Source: an uncultured Acidimicrobiaceae bacterium (GTDB taxonomy: Bacteria > Actinomycetota > Acidimicrobiia > Acidimicrobiales > Microtrichaceae). Taken from it: 5,935 bases of DNA. A model generated the notes under the pieces. It was not told where the DNA came from. It did not search any database and saw only the letters and a program-made list of their open reading frames with translations. A program made the translations under genes and the position numbers. Of the stretch, positions 3,794-5,935 are shown one piece after another; the first letter of the stretch is position 1; each line of letters starts with the position of its first letter. Where the stretch lies: the NCBI GenBank assembly GCA_937868025.1, contig CALMLJ010000672.1, positions 1-5,935 of the forward strand. Direction: 5' to 3'.

Positions 3794-5769
3794 GTATCGA
3801 GAGCCGGTTCGCCGGCACCCCGTTCACCGACGACGACGCAACCATCGCCGCCTACCTCGAGGACCTCAGCGTCCCGACCCTCATGGCGTCGATGGTGCAC
3901 GTCACCGGTGATCCGTCGTGGATCCGCGGGCCGATCAAACCGGTCGGACTGTTCATCAACGAGGTGCAGGGGTTCATCGACCCGGCCGACCAGGCGACGG
4001 TGCGAGCCCAGGCGCTCGCCGCACTCATCGAGTTCCGCGACGGCGGCTGTGTGCTGCCGCCTCCGCCCGGGCCCGAGCTCGTCAAGGAGATGATGGACTT
4101 CCTCGTCGTCGAGACGGTGCCCGACGAGTACCTGCCGATGCTGTTGGAGGAGCTCGAGCTCGACGGTGTCGATCCCCGCGTCGAGCCCGAACACGTCGAC
4201 ATCGGCGGTCGCGCGCCCGACGGTTTCGGAGTGATCGTGATCGGGGCCGGTATGTCGGGCCTGCTCGCCGGCATCCGTCTCGCCGAGGCCGGCGTCGAGT
4301 TCACGATCATCGAGAAGAACCCCGGGGTCGGTGGCACCTGGTTCGAGAACCGCTATCCCGGGTGCCGCGTTGACGTCGGCAACCACTTCTACTCGTACTC
4401 GTTCGCGCCCGACGATGCCTGGACCGAGTTCTTCGCCCAGCAGCCCGAGCTGCAGGCGTACTTCGAGCGGTGCCTCCACGAGTACGGCATCGCCGATCGG
4501 GTGAGGTTCTCGACCGAGGTCGTGGGTGCGACGTGGGACGAGGCCGCGGCCCGCTGGACCGTCGAGGTGCGCCCCGCAGGTGGCGACGAGCGTGACACCG
4601 AGCACCTGACGGCGACGGCGCTCATCAGCGCGGTCGGTCAGCTCAACCGGCCGAAACTCCCCGACATCGAGGGCCGCGACACCTTCGCCGGCCTCGCCAT
4701 GCACTCCGCGCAGTGGGTCGACGGCACCGATCTGACCGGCAAGCGGGTCGCGGTCATCGGCAGCGGTGCCAGCGCCTTGCAGCTCGCGCCCGCCATCGCC
4801 CCCGACGTCGAACACCTCACCGTGTTCCAGCGATCGGCGTCGTGGATGTTCCCCAACCCGCACTACCACGACAAGGTCGGTCCAGGGGTCACGTGGGCGG
4901 TGCGGCACCTTCCGTTCTACGGGCGGTGGTACCGCTTCCTGCTGTTCTGGCCGGCGTGCGACGGCGGTCTGGCCGCGATGCGCATCGACCCCGAGTATCC
5001 CCACCAGGATCGGGCGATCAGTGAGATCAACGACGCCACCCGCGAGGTGTTCGGGCAGTACATGGCCGACCAGATCACCGACGATCCCGAGCTCGCGGCC
5101 AAGGTCGTGCCCGACTACGTGTGCCTCGGCAAGCGCACGCTGCAGGACAACGGCAGTTGGCTCGCCGCGTTGCAGCGGCCGAACGTCGAACTCGTCACCG
5201 ATCCCATCGTCCGCATCCGTCCCGAGGGGGTGGTGACGGGCGGCGAGCCCGAGGTCGAACACGACGTCGACGTCATCGTCTACGCCACCGGCTTCCACGC
5301 GAACCGGTACCTGTGGCCGATGGAGATCCGTGGCCGTGGGGGTGTGGTGTTGTCGGAGCAGTGGGGCGACGAGCCGACGGCGCTGCTCGGTGTCACGGTG
5401 CCCGAGTTCCCCAACCTGTTCTGCCTGTACGGGCCGGCCACGAACCTCGCCCACGGCGGCTCGATCATCTTCATGATCGAGTGCCAGGTCCGCTACGTCA
5501 TGGGAGCGCTCGCAGCGCTGGCCGATGCCGGCGAGGGTGCGGCGCTGGCCGTGCGCCGGGAGGCGCACGACGAGTACAACGAGCGACTCCAGGCGGAGAT
5601 CGACACGATGATCTGGGGCCATCCCAGCATCCGCCACAGCTGGTACCGCAGCCCGAGCGGACGCATCTACATCCTGTCGCCGTGGCGCATGGTCGACTAC
5701 TGGGACTGGACGCGTCGCCCCGATCTCGCCCACTACGAACCGCTCGTCCCCGCTCCGACGGAGGTTTGA
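3790..5769 (+). CDS. Baeyer-Villiger monooxygenase, 4-hydroxyacetophenone monooxygenase type
   Basis: 659 residues, close to the 640 of Pseudomonas 4-hydroxyacetophenone monooxygenase (HAPMO). Residues 1-145 match the helical extension peculiar to that group, for example DDDATIAAYLED, SVPTL, VTGDPSWI and ALIEFRDGG. FAD is bound at VIVIGAGMSG (148-157) and GGTWFENRYPGCRVD (181-195). NADPH is bound at VAVIGSGASA (320-329). The fingerprint FAGLAMHSAQW (299-309) fits FxGxxxHxxxW but has Val where Pro or Asp usually follows. Arg348 and Arg449 line up, with a constant offset of nine, with the functional arginines 339 and 440 that I recall for HAPMO. The ATGF motif is at 499-502. The enzyme inserts oxygen next to a carbonyl, making esters or lactones from ketones with NADPH and O2 in the cytosol; the substrate is unknown, and N- or S-oxidation is possible. 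GTG 3790 is supported by alignment of the N-terminus. A probable IclR regulator gene follows. Confidence 0.93.
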   Translation: MSIESRFAGTPFTDDDATIAAYLEDLSVPTLMASMVHVTGDPSWIRGPIKPVGLFINEVQGFIDPADQATVRAQALAALIEFRDGGCVLPPPPGPELVKEMMDFLVVETVPDEYLPMLLEELELDGVDPRVEPEHVDIGGRAPDGFGVIVIGAGMSGLLAGIRLAEAGVEFTIIEKNPGVGGTWFENRYPGCRVDVGNHFYSYSFAPDDAWTEFFAQQPELQAYFERCLHEYGIADRVRFSTEVVGATWDEAAARWTVEVRPAGGDERDTEHLTATALISAVGQLNRPKLPDIEGRDTFAGLAMHSAQWVDGTDLTGKRVAVIGSGASALQLAPAIAPDVEHLTVFQRSASWMFPNPHYHDKVGPGVTWAVRHLPFYGRWYRFLLFWPACDGGLAAMRIDPEYPHQDRAISEINDATREVFGQYMADQITDDPELAAKVVPDYVCLGKRTLQDNGSWLAALQRPNVELVTDPIVRIRPEGVVTGGEPEVEHDVDVIVYATGFHANRYLWPMEIRGRGGVVLSEQWGDEPTALLGVTVPEFPNLFCLYGPATNLAHGGSIIFMIECQVRYVMGALAALADAGEGAALAVRREAHDEYNERLQAEIDTMIWGHPSIRHSWYRSPSGRIYILSPWRMVDYWDWTRRPDLAHYEPLVPAPTEV

Positions 5770-5805
5770 ACCGCGGCGCACGGGACACGTGCGCCACGGT
5801 TCAAA
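5765..5805. terminator. Strong hairpin terminator after the monooxygenase gene
   Basis: TTTGAACCG (5765-5773) pairs with CGGTTCAAA (5797-5805), and GGCGCACG (5775-5782) with CGTGCGCC (5788-5795), around a 5-nt loop (5783-5787). Only one opposition, C5774 and A5796, is unpaired. The stop codon TGA (5767-5769) lies in the left arm. No U-tract follows, as is common for actinobacterial terminators. The symmetry means it could stop transcription from either side, and it isolates the downstream gene from the monooxygenase transcript. Confidence 0.75.
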
Positions 5806-5835
5806 GCGGGGACGGGGCGGGCGGACGTCGCCTGG

Positions 5836-5841
5836 CACACT
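5836..5841 (+). promoter_or_regulatory. Possible leaderless -10 of the IclR-type gene
   Basis: CACACT has A at position 2 and T at position 6, and ends six bases before the ATG at 5848. No purine-rich ribosome binding site is seen just upstream of the start, so a leaderless message is likely. No good -35 is visible about 17 bp upstream. Confidence 0.3.
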
Positions 5842-5847
5842 GTCGTG

Positions 5848-5935
5848 ATGCCCCGCCCGTCGCCGCAGACCGACCGGGTCGTCGCCGTGATCGAGCTGCT
5901 GTCCTCCGGTGACGAGGGGGCGACGATGACCGAGA
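5848..5935 (+). CDS. Probable IclR-family transcriptional regulator (N-terminus only)
   Basis: 29 residues are visible from ATG 5848 before the window ends: MPRPSPQTDRVVAVIELLSS, then GDEGATMTE. The pattern S/P-x-T-D-R-V-x-x-V-I-E-L-L followed by a short loop and (L/M)TE resembles the first helix and turn of IclR winged-helix DNA-binding domains, where the sequence goes on as IAR. IclR proteins bind DNA as dimers or tetramers and often control catabolic genes beside them in response to an aromatic or organic-acid effector. It lies 78 bp after the monooxygenase stop, beyond the hairpin terminator, in the same direction. Regulation of the monooxygenase is therefore possible but not shown. GTG 5845 is an equally possible in-frame start, adding one residue. 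A ROK or MarR-type N-terminus is less likely. Confidence 0.65.
   Translation, partial: MPRPSPQTDRVVAVIELLSSGDEGATMTE

Noticed and set aside
2656..5838. A 1060-codon open frame on the minus strand opposite the monooxygenase gene and into the glycosidase region
   Set aside because: It runs across two recognisable genes on the other strand or in another frame, its product is Arg/Asp/Val-rich with no domain, and long stop-free antisense frames are expected at this GC content.
5121..5912. A plus-strand frame of 263 codons running past the monooxygenase stop
   Set aside because: It is an Arg-rich alternate frame inside the monooxygenase and crosses the terminator hairpin; it has no recognisable domain.
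1..5935. tRNA, rRNA, CRISPR array, insertion sequence or phage genes
   Set aside because: No cloverleaf, rRNA signature, spaced direct-repeat array, transposase or integrase motif was seen by eye.

Overview
The window is GC-rich and gene-dense, with strong C/G preference at third codon positions. It has several starts that look leaderless and a secreted protein with a long Thr/Ser linker. Together these suggest a high-GC actinobacterium, possibly an Acidimicrobiia-type lineage (inference from composition and protein style; no rRNA or marker gene is present). Every long open frame that is not listed as a gene can be explained as a GC-driven shadow of a listed gene.

Layout: (1) 1-847, minus strand, 3'-truncated by the window edge: a citrate-synthase-family protein with an N-terminal MerR/BldC-like helix-turn-helix. 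(2) 848-917: a 70-bp divergent control region holding three TTGATCA boxes, two facing candidate promoters and a possible 9-codon leader ORF. (3) 918-2483, plus: a citrate synthase with an N-terminal CBS pair (Bateman module). (4) 2514-3644, minus, convergent with gene 3: a secreted GH43-like five-bladed beta-propeller glycosidase. (5) 3645-3789: a second divergent control region with a palindromic candidate promoter and a possible 12-codon leader ORF. (6) 3790-5769, plus: a Baeyer-Villiger monooxygenase of the 4-hydroxyacetophenone monooxygenase type. (7) 5765-5805: a strong hairpin terminator that includes the stop codon of gene 6. (8) 5848-end, plus: the N-terminus of a probable IclR-family regulator, cut by the window edge.

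The most interesting unit is the divergent citrate synthase pair. One protein carries a DNA-binding domain and the other an adenylate-sensing domain, and between them lies an AT-rich island of repeated TTGATCA(A) boxes that overlaps both candidate promoters. A plausible reading is that the HTH-citrate synthase is a metabolite-sensing regulator of the CBS-citrate synthase, occupying the place that the LysR regulator CitR has next to citA in Bacillus subtilis. This is inference. The right half looks like an oxygenase gene for ketone oxidation, possibly with its IclR-type regulator downstream. The glycosidase has no evident functional tie to its neighbours.
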